Of a stretch of 64,000 nucleotides of DNA, positions 1 through 12,919 are shown piece by piece. A program made the position numbers and the translations under genes. The stretch comes from Myoxocephalus aenaeus (taxonomy: Eukaryota > Chordata > Actinopteri > Perciformes > Cottidae): positions 2,028,001-2,092,000 of the forward strand of contig JBAMJR010000001.1 of the NCBI GenBank assembly GCA_038501785.1, given 5' to 3'. Under the pieces are notes generated by a model that was not told the DNA's origin, searched no databases, and worked only from the letters and a program-made list of their open reading frames with translations. Numbering within the stretch: position 1 is the first letter of the stretch; each line of letters begins with the position of its first letter.

Positions 1-416
1 GTTATTGCCTTCATCAAATAACTCTCTGACTGCCATATCTCCTGCATATTTTGGTTTGATTCAAGATTTTCAATCTTCTGCTAAAATGTGTAAATATAAG
101 TTTTTGCTATTTTTGTGAGGCTATAACAGCCTATTTTTACCTCTTTTTTAAATTAATAGGTCATTTATTTTAGTTTATAACTTAATTGTCATTTTCAGTG
201 TACTTGTGAAACTATTTAATAACATTTGGGAATATACAACACATTGCCGGTGAAAACCAAATAGATAAATCTGCCTTCAGGGCTGCAAAGTTTATTTTCA
301 TTATCGATCAATCGGTTGATTTTGATAAAGCATTTATTCTGTGAACTTTCCATTGAAAGTTCAGTTAGACTTTTAAATTGCTGGGTTTTTTTTCTAACAA
401 ACTATAGCAAAACAAT

Positions 417-419
<3 letters not shown>

Positions 420-459
<40 letters not shown>
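420..459. repeat. (TA)n microsatellite
   Basis: About 20 uninterrupted TA units. No gene is recognisable in the flanking stretch from 1 to about 1100, which is AT-rich and has only short, unconvincing reading frames. Confidence 0.95.
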
Positions 460-463
<4 letters not shown>

Positions 464-1099
464 TATGTAAAAAAAAAACAATACTTTCGTTGGGAAGCTT
501 GAACTAGTTTGTTTGTTTTTTCGACTGTTTTCTTCATAAAAGGAATCAAGTAATCAATTCATTTTGTTGTCAATCTGCTAATCAATGAATCCACTAATGG
601 AGTCAGCATGCCCTTCCAGAAACAGGGACAGGCCTTATAGGCCATATGTCAAAGACCATGTTGTCATACATTGAGGCTATTTGGAAGTAGTTGTGGGTGT
701 TCACCACTTGGTGGAGCAGTTTGTCTGCTTCCTGATTTATTAGATCGTTCCCTAAATCTGCATCAACTATTAAACACTAAACAATAACTGTTGAAGCTGA
801 AGGGTGTATGTTACTAATGGTGTTTCCTTCCAGACTCCTTGTCCGTCTGTGTGTGTGTGCGCTCGGTTCTCTCTTGTAAAGATTCCTCCATTTCTGTAAA
901 CACAGTGCTACCGCTCAGCCTTTTGCCTGAATAAGGCAGTGCTCCTCATTTTGTTCCCCTTGTTAACTCTTCGTTCTCCATCCAAAAGAGTTGCCTGCTT
1001 GCACCCTCCAAATGATGTGTTACCAAGTGGGAATCTGGATTTTCATAGCGTTTCACATGACATCATCCAGGATGAAGTGACAAGAGGAGGAGAAACTCT

Positions 1100-1312
1100 C
1101 CTGCGGGTGACAGAGACTTCTCCTCCTCCTTCCCATCTTGGGTGGTTCACGTAAGCAACCTCCACTTCTTTCCAGACATGCATCCTTACGAAGCGCTGCA
1201 GCGTTAGGTGTGAAGTCAATGCTGAGCTCTCACAACTCCCCAGATCAGGCTGGAAACTCCTAAGAAGCTCAAAGACTTCCACCAGACAAATACGTTTGCA
1301 TTCTGAAAACAG
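1100..1312 (+). other. smtn: possible 5' untranslated exon of smtn
   Basis: A strong donor (CAG/gtgagt) sits at 1312/1313 and the coding exon of smtn begins after an acceptor at 1830. The stretch before the donor shows no long frame in phase with smtn, so it would be untranslated. The left boundary is a guess; transcript data would settle it. Confidence 0.3.
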
Positions 1313-1848
1313 GTGAGTGATTGACAGCCACAAATCAATAGTATAAATGTGTGTTTTTCACATTTTTATCACTTCATTCTTCCTATCTTGTGCCATTGGG
1401 CCTGACTGTGACTCCTTTTTTATTGCCGTGTCTGAGTACATATTTTTACGCTGTTCAGATTATTTCAGGAATGGTCCCGTTCCACTACATTACTATATTT
1501 GTACGTGTTTCCCCTCCTGTTCTGCTCTCTGCTAGTTGCTGCAAGACAAACATCTCTATTTGCTCGGCTGCTCAGTCTGTTAAGACTCACACAACTGTTT
1601 ATATTTGAATCACTGCAATGTGATTTTATTTTATTTGCTCATTGTTTAGAGTAAATAACTAAAGGTATCTGGACTGTTTGTTCTGTGTAAAGGATTCAAA
1701 TGATTTTCAAATAAGGTGAATAATAAAAGTCTGATTATTCATGTCGAGTCTGCTTTTCTTTCATTTTCTCTCAACACCAAGTGTGTTTGTGTGTATGTGT
1801 CACTGGTGCTGTGTTTTTTGCACCATCCAGTAGATTTGCTCCTCAAAC

Positions 1849-3531
1849 ATGGAGTCAAAAACTGATGTTGGGTCAGCATCGGTGACCAGCGAAGAACTGG
1901 CTGCTATTGAGGATGAACAGGTTCTCAACAAGATGGTGAGCCGAGGATTTGTGACTTTAAGTTAGTTTGTGTCGCACTTGTGTTTATCCTACAGGGTTGT
2001 AAGAAAATGTATCATTTCAATCTTGTGTATTTTCTGCGATTAAGACTTTATTTCGTCACTCTGACACTGAGCCCTTCAACCCAGGCATTCACTTTAACAG
2101 TACCTTGTCTTTTTTAGCTGGATACTGCAACAGATTTTGAAGAGAGGCGAATGCTACGTGCCGCATTAAGGGAGCTGCTCAAGAAAAAGAGAGGTCAAAT
2201 CTGATACTTGCTCCCATGCAAGTTTACCATCGTACTATCTCCATATTCATCTGATGCTTTTCTTGCTTTCTAAATTCTCCGTCATCTCTCATCAGATAAG
2301 CGGGAGCAGGATCGAGGGGCGAGGCAGCAGGACATGAGGCAGCAGGGCCTGAGCAAAGGAGGGAAAACAGGCGGGGCCGTTAGCGTAGGCAGAGCATCCA
2401 TGACCCAGCAGCCACCAGCAAACAGTACGTTAGGCACCCTGTGGTATTTTACATTTTATTTAAATGATTTGAGCTTGCTTTGACTCTGCATCTTTTTAGG
2501 GCCTTCAAGTCAGCCCTCTCCATCAGCAGGCAGGTGAGTCTGGATTTGCTCAGTTTGGGCATGTTTGGGTTCATGAACTATACAGAGCAGATTGTCCTCA
2601 TAATTTGTTTATTTTTACTAATCTTTTTACTTTTTGCATGCCAAACTACTTTTTGAAACTTAAGCCATATCCACAAAATGTTTCATGGTGTGAGGTGAAT
2701 CCTAGATTAGTATGGTGTCACTACTGAAGCCGGGCCGCATCGCTCTCTTACATTTATAATGGGAGCTCTATTGCTGCAAAGCAAAGTCTTCTTGTGTGTT
2801 AAATAATCCACCGAATAAGGAAATAAAAACGTTTTTCTTATGCAAAGCATTTCCCAAGTTAAAAGATGAGATGAGCCATACTTTCTGTACATGCGGTGTG
2901 TATCTTCTTGTCTTTGTTTCTTCTCCTCAGCGAGGTTGGTCCTGCTGTGACCTCAGCTCAGAAATGTCCTCCTGCTGCAGCACCCAACGTAAAAAATGTC
3001 AAACAGATGCTTCTGGACTGGTGCAAAGCCAAAACCGAGCCATATGAGGTAAACATGCCTTGACTCTCTTTGTGTTTGAATTATTGCCCAATGGAGCTTT
3101 ACATAGCTCTGCTCCTTATGGCTAATTTTTTTTCTCCACTATTTCTTCTAAACGGATTCCCCTCTGGTATGAAACAGGGGGTGGACATCCGTAACTTCTC
3201 CTCAAGTTGGAAAGACGGTATAGCCTTCTGCGCCTTGGTGCACCGCTTCTTCCCCGACGCGTTTGAGTACTCAATCCTCAACCCCAACAAGCCAAAGGAA
3301 AACTTCCAGCTGGCTTTCGACACTGCAGAGTGAGCTGTCATTCCTTATATGAAGAGGCTGATGCATCTTGTCTGGAACAAGCTCCAGCAGTGCAGTGCAG
3401 ATAAAAAAAAAAAGAAAAAGACTTCACAGTTCTGTGTCATAGCTTGTCTCAAGCAGTTTGTCAGTGGCACTCTCTCTTTCTCTCCCTCTCCCTCTCCCTC
3501 TCTCTCTCTCTTTCTCTCCCTCTCCCTCTCC

Positions 3532-3572
<41 letters not shown>

Positions 3573-3721
3573 GGAGGCTCGCTGGCTGTGCCCCTCTGCT
3601 GGACGCTGATGACTTAATCCGGATGAAGGAGCCCGACTGGAAGTGTGTGTACACGTACATCCAGGAGTTCTACCGCTGTCTGGTGGAGAAAGGCCTGGTC
3701 AAAACCAAAAAGCGACCGTAG
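1849..3721 (+). CDS. smtn: smoothelin-family protein with C-terminal calponin-homology domain
   Basis: Exons read as 1849-1935, 2118-2193, 2296-2424, 2500-2533, 2931-3048, 3178-3329 and 3574-3721, giving 247 residues. Residues about 8-55 (TSEELAAIEDEQVLNKML, then TDFEERRMLRAALREL) match the last smoothelin repeat. A basic Q/R-rich linker follows, then a calponin-homology (CH) domain over about the last 110 residues (QMLLDWCKAKT, NFSSSWKDGIAFCALVH, REPDWKCVYTYIQEF-like end). Smoothelins bind actin and mark contractile smooth muscle. The product is far shorter than the roughly 900-residue human SMTN-B. It resembles the short form made from an internal promoter, or upstream exons lie left of the window. 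The start is the first ATG of the exon after an acceptor at 1830; a 5'UTR exon may end at 1312 (AACAG/gtgagt). Lying next to inpp5j, as in human 22q12, supports smtn over the smtnl1/smtnl2 paralogues. Confidence 0.85.
3470..3571. repeat. (CT)n/(CCCTCT)n low-complexity tract abutting a 3' splice site
   Basis: About 100 bases of almost pure C and T with CTCT and CCCTCT units. It ends directly at the GCAG acceptor of the last smtn exon, so the microsatellite itself forms the polypyrimidine tract of that intron (3330-3573). Confidence 0.95.
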
Positions 3722-4096
3722 AGTCTGACAGCTTTCATGATTGGCAGTGGTTTTCAATCTGTACAATGAATACACATATAAGCATCAGCTGAGGTCAAAG
3801 AGATAATATTATGCACCTTTTTCAAGTAAATATTAACATTCTGTATGATTTAATGTACCTGGCTGACCCACATGTCACTGTAAATCAGAGCACCACATGT
3901 GCAGTATTTGTATGGGTTTGAATATGCAGGGACTTGTGGGTGTCTGCTCTCAGTGGACAGCTGGCTCTTGGGATCAGTACATTCCACCGAGATTACACAT
4001 CTGCATTAATCCCCGTCAGAGCCATAGAGACTCTGGGAACAAATGTTATCATGATGCTGTGGAGGACCTGAGACTGAGACTATTGCAGACAAATTG

Positions 4097-4102
4097 AATA
4101 AA
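4097..4102 (+). terminator. smtn: poly(A) signal of smtn
   Basis: AATAAA lies 376 bases after the smtn stop codon and is the first canonical signal downstream. The 3'UTR would be about 3722-4120. Confidence 0.6.
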
Positions 4103-4429
4103 TTTCCATCCCAACATGCTGTTGTTGTCTAACTATAACTGATGATTAGACTACATGCACTGTAAAGTTATTTATTTGCCTGATACATTCTTCAGCAACT
4201 TCTTGTGTTTTATTCAAAACTATTCGGGATGTAAATGGTTAAGATGTGTGTTTGCCTTGAGCTTGATACTTCACATTTACGAATAGGAGCATTAGGATCA
4301 GCAGCAGCTACCATACAGGGCCCGGGAGCAGCTGACATTGGGCGAAGGCTAGCTGGGTCGCCAGACTATCTCAGGGCTGTACAGGTCATGTGCTGAATAA
4401 TTTATGAACTAAACTAGAACTAAAGCTAC

Positions 4430-4489
<60 letters not shown>
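4430..4489. repeat. (AAT)n microsatellite
   Basis: About 20 uninterrupted AAT units in the spacer between smtn and inpp5j. Confidence 0.95.
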
Positions 4490-4829
4490 TGCAGGTTCTT
4501 TTTTTTAAATCAGGATAATATGTATCTTAATAATGAAATTACTACTTTAATACATTTTTACAGGCATTTTACAGAAATGAAATGTTAGGCCTGTAATCTC
4601 TCCACACACAAAGGTTTTATTTGCACCCTTACGTCATTGATTGCATATCACAGATAGCTTTGCCAGACCGACATTTTAATATTGGCATGCTGATCAATTC
4701 CCCCACCAGTGACGCACCCATGCCAGATTAATGCGTCACCGAGAGGACAGATGCTCAATTATTTCTGCCCGGATGCACTTTGGCAGCTGATTTTTGTTTT
4801 GCTTTTCATGCCCGCCCCCTCAGGTAGGT

Positions 4830-4830
<1 letters not shown>

Positions 4831-4892
<62 letters not shown>
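4831..4892. repeat. (GA)n microsatellite before a CpG-rich promoter region
   Basis: About 30 GA units with two AA interruptions, just before the GC/CpG-rich stretch 4900-5230 that probably holds the inpp5j promoter. Confidence 0.95.
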
Positions 4893-4893
<1 letters not shown>

Positions 4894-4899
4894 CCTGAG

Positions 4900-5203
4900 C
4901 GCGCGTGATGGGTCGCTGAACGGCCGGTGTGCAGGAGGTGCAGGCGGGATGCTGACCGACAAGTGCACAGCTGTTCCGCTATAGACAGTGACGAGTAGGA
5001 TGAGGTGTGATCAGCTGTTGTCTCTCCGCGTAAACACCAACATGAAAGAGACCGGTCGCATCACCCGTGACCGCCTCCTGTCTTGACAGCCCCGCGGCGC
5101 GCGGGCTGCACCGTGACGGAGGCGTCCGCTCAGGCTCCCGAACAGGTCGCATATCCGTCCTGCAGGCTGGCTGGGGCGGACTATCCGCGGACCATAACGC
5201 GTG
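4900..5203 (+). promoter_or_regulatory. inpp5j: CpG-rich stretch, likely promoter and 5'UTR exon of inpp5j
   Basis: Base composition changes sharply to GC- and CpG-rich between a GA repeat and AT-rich DNA. A good donor (GTG/gtgagc) at 5203/5204 could splice to the acceptor at 6587, four bases before the inpp5j ATG. From 5204 to 6587 I see nothing but apparently non-coding sequence. No TATA box is obvious. Confidence 0.4.
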
Positions 5204-6591
5204 GTGAGCCTTTGTGTAACATCTCCGTCGCGTTGATTGGCGGTCGAGACGAAAGCGGACTGATGCTGGTCCTCTCTGTGAGATCACCTTTGCGGTTCAC
5301 CTTGGAAATGGAATAATATATATATATATTTTTTTTAAAACAACGCCTGAATGGTAAGACAGATATTTTCACGAGGATGGTTTTCACTGCAGCTGCGTGT
5401 TTGTGTTGCATTTGCATGTTTAATTGTGCTGTGTGGTGTTCTTCGTGAGTCCTTTGAAGATAATGGAGCTGTCATTCAGACTTGCAGCCTCATGGACTAT
5501 GAAATGTGGAGGGAAAAAAAAAAGGGCCCACTTGTGCTGTGCTGCTCTGAAAGTTGCCTTTTCACTTTTAAAGTGAATTCATTACCAACCTGCTTATCGC
5601 CATTAGCTCAGGTTACAACTGTGGTCACGTGAGATGCTCTGTTACTGAGATAGCCTCATTTGCATTTCATGAATGATTAACAGAGGTGTATAATTTCTGA
5701 GTGGAAGGGCACATAAACAAGATGGTGGGAGGAGAGGCCCTTGTCCTCCTGTCTTCCTCGTGACCTACACTGTGTGTTGACATTGTCTGATGTGCTTCTT
5801 TATCTGCAGCTGTGTGTGAACTGAGACAGAGACCAAACGTGTGACACGGAGTGGTAACCCACTTCACACTGTGATGCCATCGCATAATGATCACCCACAA
5901 TTCTGTCTTGTGCTTCGTAAAAAAGGGTCAGAAGGCTAATTAATGTTGCTAGGCAACAAGGATATATTCTAGGATGGAGGTACAAAGTTAGTTCCTCAGC
6001 CCACTGGTGGGAAATAATTGGGTACATTTACTCCACTACATCTATCTTAACAGCAGATTCAAATGACTAATGTAAAATATAATCCACAAATGAATGATGC
6101 TCAGCAGTATAATGTAGTTATCACCTTTCAACAGCTGCAACAGAAGCGTGCACATTAATGCATGCATTGTTATAATGTAATGATATTTAAATTAATCTGA
6201 AATGGGCCAGTCTCATAATGAGTACTTATAGTTTTGGTACTTTGAGTATGTTTTGATGCTAAAACATTTGTACTTGTACTTCAAATGCAAGACTTTTACT
6301 TGCAACAGAGACGTGAACACTTCTTCCGTCACTGCCTCAGCCCTATTGCCTACTCATGCTAACGTCATCAGTGATGCCTGGGCAGCATGAGGTGGACAGG
6401 TGCTCAATATAATGTGATGAATTCTCTCAGCTTCCACTCAGTGCAGGAAAATTGCTGTTGCACCGGTGTGCCAAGGGCTCGCTGACCGGTGATGAAAGGC
6501 AAAGAACACTCCCTGAAAGCATTGTCTCGCTTTTATGTGAAATTGTCAAGATAAATGTAATAAGTATCCACATACTGCCTGTTGCAGGTCG

Positions 6592-8334
6592 ATGGATCTC
6601 ATGCAGCAGAAACAAATCAGCCCTGACCCTTGTGGACCCAGAGTGCAACCTGGACCCTGCATGTTGATCCGAGTCGGTCCGGCTTCACTTCCACAGTTCA
6701 CGATCCAGGAAGCGCCTCTCATCAGCCCATCAGAGGAGCTCAAGAAACAGCCTGGATTGAGCACCATGCAGGCTGCAGCTGCACCTGTAAAGGTGACAGA
6801 CCCAATGCAGTCAATGCCGCCAAAGTCTGGCACCGCCCCAGTAACACTGGTGAGCATAAGCCGGCCGAGACCGACTGCCCTCGGAACTAAACCGGCTCCA
6901 AAATCGACCAGAATCTCAGTGGACACCTCCAAGGAAATAGATTTAATCCCAGTTTGTATCCCAGGACCTCAGAGTGCCAACGTCCTGTCACATTCCCCGA
7001 CAGAGTCCTCCATCTGCCGTCACAGTCCTCAGAGTCCCCGCAGCCCTCAGTCTTACGCCAGCCAGCCTTACCTGAGCCCTAATCCTGGCCTTCCCCATCC
7101 CAATCACAGCCTGCCCTCTAGCCCAAAACCAAAACCCAATCTCAGTCCTCAGCCTCAGAGGGCCCCCTCAACTGGGAGCTCCACACAGAACCAAGTGCAG
7201 TCTGAGAAGCCAGGTGGAGAAAACAATGACTTCAGGTGAGACAATTATTAACACCTTTATTAAAAGATGTGGGTTTAAAATGATTCTGTACTGTGAATGT
7301 TGTTCAGGAGCTGTCCTGCAGTCAGCTGATGTGTCCAGATCAAGCTGCACATGTCACTCAGAGGAGATGATGAAGGAGAAAACGTGTCTCAAGGTGTTCT
7401 GGAGAGGCCACTTTTAGGACTCTGGCGTTTGCTGCTGGAAAAGCATCACAGCGATGAGCTGTGTTGTGTGGAAATGAGATTTCGCAACAAACTAACAAGA
7501 ATATTTAAAAAAGAAATATGTGAATTAGGTCACTTTTGACACGCAAATAAACAGCCACCTCTCACCTACAGTATTCAACATGATGGATTGCAGCATTTCC
7601 ACTGTTTCTATTCTCTGACAGGGTGTACATTGTCACATGGAACGTGGGATCAGCGGTCCCTCCAGATGACATCACCTCTCTGTTTGGACCAAATGTTTCA
7701 GATGGGAGTGTTGACATGTTTATCATCGGGTAAGCAAGTATTTCCACCCGGCTCAGCAGTGCCAGGGAGACAGCCGCGAGTGCCCACTCAGTCATCTGTG
7801 TTCATGTTGATGCGTCTCCGCCTGTTACCCATCACTGTCCTTTTTATTAATGTTTCCTTTTTCACTTGTTGACGACATTTCTCTACTTCTCTGGCACCAC
7901 ACAGACTCCAGGAAGTCAACTCCATGATAAACAAGCGACTGAAGGATGTTATTTTCTCAGATCAGTGGAGTGAGCTTTGCATGGACAAGCTGAGTCCTTT
8001 TGGATATGTTTTGGTCAGTAAGGAGTTACATTTCTTCACATCTTTTTGTTTTGCTCCTATCCTATTTTTTTGCCATTATAAAATCTAGTCTTCATCTATC
8101 CCATCCCTGTAGGTGGCGTCCCAGCGTATGCAGGGAGTGCTGCTGCTGGTTTTCTCTAAATTCTACCATCTTCCATTCCTCAGAGGAGTACAGACTGAGA
8201 GTACACGCACAGGGCTTGGGGGATATTGGGTACGTGTGATGCATTGAAGAGCGCTGCACTTAACTGAGATTTGTTACGTTACTAAATTTGCGGTGGGTTT
8301 GTGTCAGTGGAATTTAGGGGGATGGGGTATAGAA

Positions 8335-8424
<90 letters not shown>

Positions 8425-11400
8425 CCTCCTGCCAGCAGGCGCGTGCATGCGTGGGTGCATATGTCAGTGTGACCTTCCTGTGCGTGTTGATGTCAGCATC
8501 ACCCCTGGCTGCTGCTGGTGCAGTCTCCTTCCCTTTGAGGTCAGTGCAGCAGCAGGCTGTCTGGCTTTCTGGTTCTGTGACTCGGTTCAGAAAAAAAGCA
8601 TCCTGACTTTGTCCCTGAACACAGATACGGTTGATACATGCTGGCTCAACGTATTTAGAAAAATATTGAATTATTTATGCTAACGGCCTTGCATTTATAT
8701 AGCGCCTTTCTAGACGTTGGACCACTTGAAGTGCTACACACTATAGAAGAGCCGGGGAACGAAAACCGCTGTCTTTAGGATCGGCCAACGACCCGCTCTG
8801 TCTCCTGAACCACAGCCCCTCTAAAGGGATCCCTTTCCCAACGTGTCCCATCTTTACCCTTTTTTTTCTTTCTCATCCTAAGGGGAATAAAGGGGGCGTC
8901 AGCGCGAGGATGACAATGTTTGGCCACCCAGTGTGCTTTCTCAACTGTCACCTGCCAGCTCACATGAGGAACCTGGAACAGAGGATGGAGGACTTTGAAA
9001 GTATCCTGCAGCAGCAGCAGTTTGAAGGAGGCACTGCCACTGGTGTGCTGGACCACGAGTGGGTGACATCATTTTTTTATGTATGACTTTGATTCATTTA
9101 GCTGGAGATTGACCACCTATAAACAATGCATACAGTCATACATAGACTACTCTGTTTTAGTTTTTGTTTGCACCGGAATGCCATATTACATGATTAAAAG
9201 CTCAGCTATCTTAATAGTCTCAGTATATGATCTTTTATGTGTCTTGAGTTTCAAGTCACACATTTTATTTGACCAAGAATATTTCAGCTTTCTTGGGATA
9301 GCAATAAACATGTAGTAAAATAGATTATATAAAAGCGCCTTTACTAATGCCTCTTAGAAGTAAAAATAAATAGCATCCTTCCTTTTTTAAATATAAATGT
9401 GTCCTTATGCGGGGGTTTGTTTTCTGTCCCCAGTGTCGTTTTTTGGTTTGGGGATTTAAATTTCCGTATTGAAGACTATGACATCCATGTGGTAAAATGT
9501 GCCATCGACAGCAATAAACTGCCACTTCTGTGGGAGCGAGATCAGGTGAGGCATTTTAAATAATTCGCCCCTTGACTTTTCTTGAAGGCTTTACGCCACC
9601 TGTTTGTCTTTTGATCACCAACTACGACCAGCAGAGGGCACTGAAGCACAAAGTGAACAAATCACAGGGTGACTGAAATTCATCCAGGTGTGTGACCTGC
9701 TTTTCCTTTCTCATCATTGGTCTACTCCACAGCTCAACATAGCTAAAAACACAGAGTCCATCCTTGAGGGCTTCATTGAGGGACCACTGAAATTCCCCCC
9801 CACCTATAAATTTGATGTGGGCACTCATACTTACGACACCAGGTTCGTCCAGTCGTAAACTTCCTCATCATAATATATTTTTCTAGAGGCCAAGGCCTGT
9901 TGCTGCCCACCATGACAGTCTGTTCCTTGTTGACTTCTTTTCTGTCAGTACAAAGAAGAGGAAACCTGCCTGGACAGATCGCATCCTCTGGCGCCCTCGT
10001 CGTACCGGCTCCCCAGTTCCTACCCACAATGCAGCGCTGCAGCGGGGTCTGACCTCGTGGTTGGGTGGGGCGACTAAAGTGACACAGCATGTGTACCGAA
10101 GTCACATGGGCTACACCATCAGCGACCACAAGCCCGTTTCTGCCTTATTCTCACTGCATGTGAGGCAATATTTACTTAAATTACACTCTTTACTCTTTGT
10201 ATTGCCGTTTTATTTAACTACCGTGTGCTCTTTTTTCTAGTTCCCATTCAAGGTGGATATGCCCCTGGTGGAGCTGCAGGTAAACAAGGAATGGTGTAAA
10301 GTCTCAGACGCTACAGTCAGATTCACTGTTGCAATGACTTATCAGCGCAGCTCATGGGACTGGGTAGCAATATACAAGGTAATTATCTGATTGTTTTTGC
10401 TCAAAAACTCAGAACAAATTCTTACTATATATGGCCAGCGTCAGTGTTTGAAATGATGTCCATTTGTTACTTCTGGACAGGTCGGATTCAGACATCACAA
10501 AGATTACCAGGCATACATATGGGCCAAGGGAGAGCATGTAACACAGGTCAGACTCTCACATTCACTGATTTAATTTGTGCAGCAGCTGAATTCAGGGTTC
10601 ACACTCACGTTCCGTTCACTTCTTCATCAGGTGACATTTTTAGAGGAGGATTTGCCGAGAGATGACTGTGAATACATCCTGGGTTTCTACAGTAATAATA
10701 TGAACAGCATTGTTGGACTGTCAATGCCAATACAGGTAACACAAGTCAGATCTCACTGCTTCTTATGATATATTCATCAATGGCTATATATATATATATG
10801 GTATGTATATGTATGTGGACACCCAAGCATTACAGACATATGTGACTGTTGCGAGGAACCTCCACTCTTCTGGGAAAGATTTTTCGGACCTGGCTGCAGG
10901 GACAAGAGGGTCACGTCTAGTTAGTAACCCCTAATATCCAACGCTCTTGTGAGCTGGTTGAGGTGAGGCATTGACCTAGAATGGTTGTGGCTCGGATACT
11001 GTAGGTCGTCGGGCAGCGAGTCACGTGAGAGTTTTCGTAAGTTTCATCAAATCTAGGGTTATCTAGCTCCTGCAGACACCCGACTCAAGTTATTTGGTCC
11101 CAGTCTCAAGCAAGTCAGGTCAGGTCAGGTCAGTCCACTAATACTTTAATGGGGTCTGAGTCAGGGCTCTACGCAGACTCGTCAAGTTCTGGCACACCAA
11201 ACTGAGAAAACCAGTGTGACCGGAAATAACTGCAACACAGCTGAGGACATTGTGTGCTGAAGTATTAAGATGTCCCAAAAGAGGTGGAAAGTATTTACTC
11301 AAATACTGTACAATTTTTTTTTTTAAAGAGTCAATTAATCCAAGTCAATCAGTAGAAAATATATCAGCGATGATGAGTGCGTATGAAATATGATGCATTG

Positions 11401-12158
11401 GCATATGTTAACCTGTCAACAGTATATAAAGTAGTTCAAATTAACCTCAACTATCCAAAATAAAATGCTAAACAAAAAATATATAATTCTTTAACATAAC
11501 TGATGGGGTTATTAGTACTTTAACTTCTGTACTTTTACTTTAGTGGTTGAGTATTTCTTCATTGTAGAGTTTATTCCTTTAAAGGATATGACGAGGTGTA
11601 CTCAAATACTTTTGGTCATATAGTTTCCTTTATCGCAACCTCGCTCATATCTTCTCTTGCATTCTCTCACCTAAACAGATCAACATTCCAGTCCACAGCC
11701 CCACCGCGCATCGCTCCGACTGCTCCGACGCCAGCTCAGAAGACGACAGCACTCTGGTTCTGCTGGTTCCAAACTCCCGCAGCCCGAGCCCTAAAACCGG
11801 AAAACACAACCATCGGCATCGTCGCAGCCGCAGCCCGGCTGTTTCTGCTCTTTCCACCAACCCCCTACCCTCCCTGCAGAGCCTCAGCCTCAGTCCTCGC
11901 TCCAAAGAATGCCAGACTTGCAGCCGCTCTCCTTGCTCTGCTGCTAAGAAGGAGCGTCTGGTCTCCCCCGACACCGTGGTGTCCCCGGCCATCAGCCCTC
12001 TCAGTCCCCGCAGTCCCCGCAGCCCTGTGTCTCCAGGCGGCGGGGTGACTGCACCGGAGGCCCTGATCGCTGCCATTTTAGGTGAACACAGACCAGCTCA
12101 GATTAGCCCCACGGGGGCCAAACAGATAGGGAAGACAAGGGAAACAGACACTGCATAG
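6592..12158 (+). CDS. inpp5j: phosphatidylinositol 4,5-bisphosphate 5-phosphatase A (PIPP)
   Basis: Exons: 6592-7235, 7622-7729, 7905-8013, 8113-8229, 8883-9058, 9434-9545, 9733-9842, 9949-10159, 10241-10378, 10481-10546, 10631-10735 and 11679-12158, giving 791 residues (human about 1006). Residues 1-214 are a Pro/Ser-rich tail with SPRSPQS-like repeats. Residues 215-530 are the inositol polyphosphate 5-phosphatase domain, with VTWNVGS, FWFGDLNFR, PAWTDRIL and SDHKPV, the metal- and phosphate-binding motifs of the family. Residues 530-632 match a SKICH domain (WDWVAIYKVGF), which targets membranes. Residues 633-791 are again Ser/Pro-rich (SPLSPRSPRSPVSP). The enzyme removes the 5-phosphate from PtdIns(4,5)P2 and PtdIns(3,4,5)P3 at ruffling plasma membrane. 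The start is the only ATG early in the first coding exon. Confidence 0.92.
8336..8422. repeat. (GT)n microsatellite in inpp5j intron 4
   Basis: More than 40 uninterrupted GT units. It produces spurious Val-Cys reading frames, which I do not annotate. Confidence 0.97.
8676..8830. repeat. interspersed fish repeat fragment in inpp5j intron 4
   Basis: GCATTTATATAGCGCCTTTC followed by text ending near CTCCTGAACCACAG is a sequence I recognise as recurring in teleost genomes. I cannot assign a family. It ends about 60 bases before the exon at 8883. Confidence 0.5.
10785..11624. mobile_element. Tc1/mariner-like non-autonomous remnant in inpp5j intron 11
   Basis: The left edge (GTATGTGGACACCC near 10811) and right edge (ACTTTTGGTCATATAGT, 11608-11624) look like the two ends of Tc1-like fish transposons. 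No transposase frame is visible between them, and the interior includes a (GGTCA)n run near 11114-11133. The edges were judged by eye and no target-site duplication could be fixed. Confidence 0.4.
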
Positions 12159-12913
12159 AATATAACCAACAATAGCTAAAAGGAGGTGCTGTACAAGGGG
12201 AGCAACGGCAATACCCATGCATTAGGTGTCTGATCCCACAATGTCTCGGAGAGGCAACACATTCAGTGACTCCTTGTGTAGTTTGTAAACATTCCACATC
12301 GTAGCCATGCTGTTCTGTTTCTGAATCTACCATCAAGGCATACACTATGTGTATCTCGGAGTCAAAGATGTGTCCAGACTCCCGACGCCAAGTGCTTTTA
12401 TAGACTCATAAGCTATATCATACGTAAACAAACCTATTGAATGTGAAACCAAAGTCACAGTAAACCTGTGACGGATGTGATCAGTGATAACTGACAGCAA
12501 TATGGATCCACGTAGACAGTCTCATATCAAAATAAGGACCCTGGACCAGATGTATTGATGGTGTCATAGTTCTCATCAGAGAGTGTGTGTGTGTGCGCGT
12601 GTGCGTGTGTGTGTTTGTTTGTGTAGGCAAATGTGTTAAAACAAATGTTTGATGATGGTTTAAACTTTTAACTCTACAGTGCTTGGTCTGTATTCATAAA
12701 ATGAATCTAATGTATCAAAGAAGAGAGATAGAGCATTTCACCACCTCAGTCAATCTGAAATGTACATGTGTCCGTGTGACTTGAACAGTAAATCTTAGAG
12801 CAATGCTCTTTTTCTTAGCAGCTGTTCTATAGAGATCAGTGAGTGGGTGTTAAGGCTAATGTGTTTGTTTTGCTTCAAGAAAGATATGTGGCAAGTGTTT
12901 GTGTGAGTATGCA

Positions 12914-12919
12914 AATAAA
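12914..12919 (+). terminator. inpp5j: poly(A) signal of inpp5j
   Basis: AATAAA 756 bases after the inpp5j stop; 3'UTR about 12159-12940. The 3'UTR includes a short TG-rich run near 12584-12625. Confidence 0.55.

Noticed and set aside
4979..5632. Several overlapping frames in the CpG-rich stretch before inpp5j
   Set aside because: Open frames are expected by chance in GC-rich DNA; they have no homology I recognise and fit a promoter/5'UTR.
3722..6590. SELENOM, expected between SMTN and INPP5J from human order
   Set aside because: No thioredoxin-like exon or CxxU-type motif was seen in this spacer.
8301..8683. Long plus-strand frames rich in Val-Cys
   Set aside because: They are translations of the (GT)n microsatellite in an inpp5j intron.
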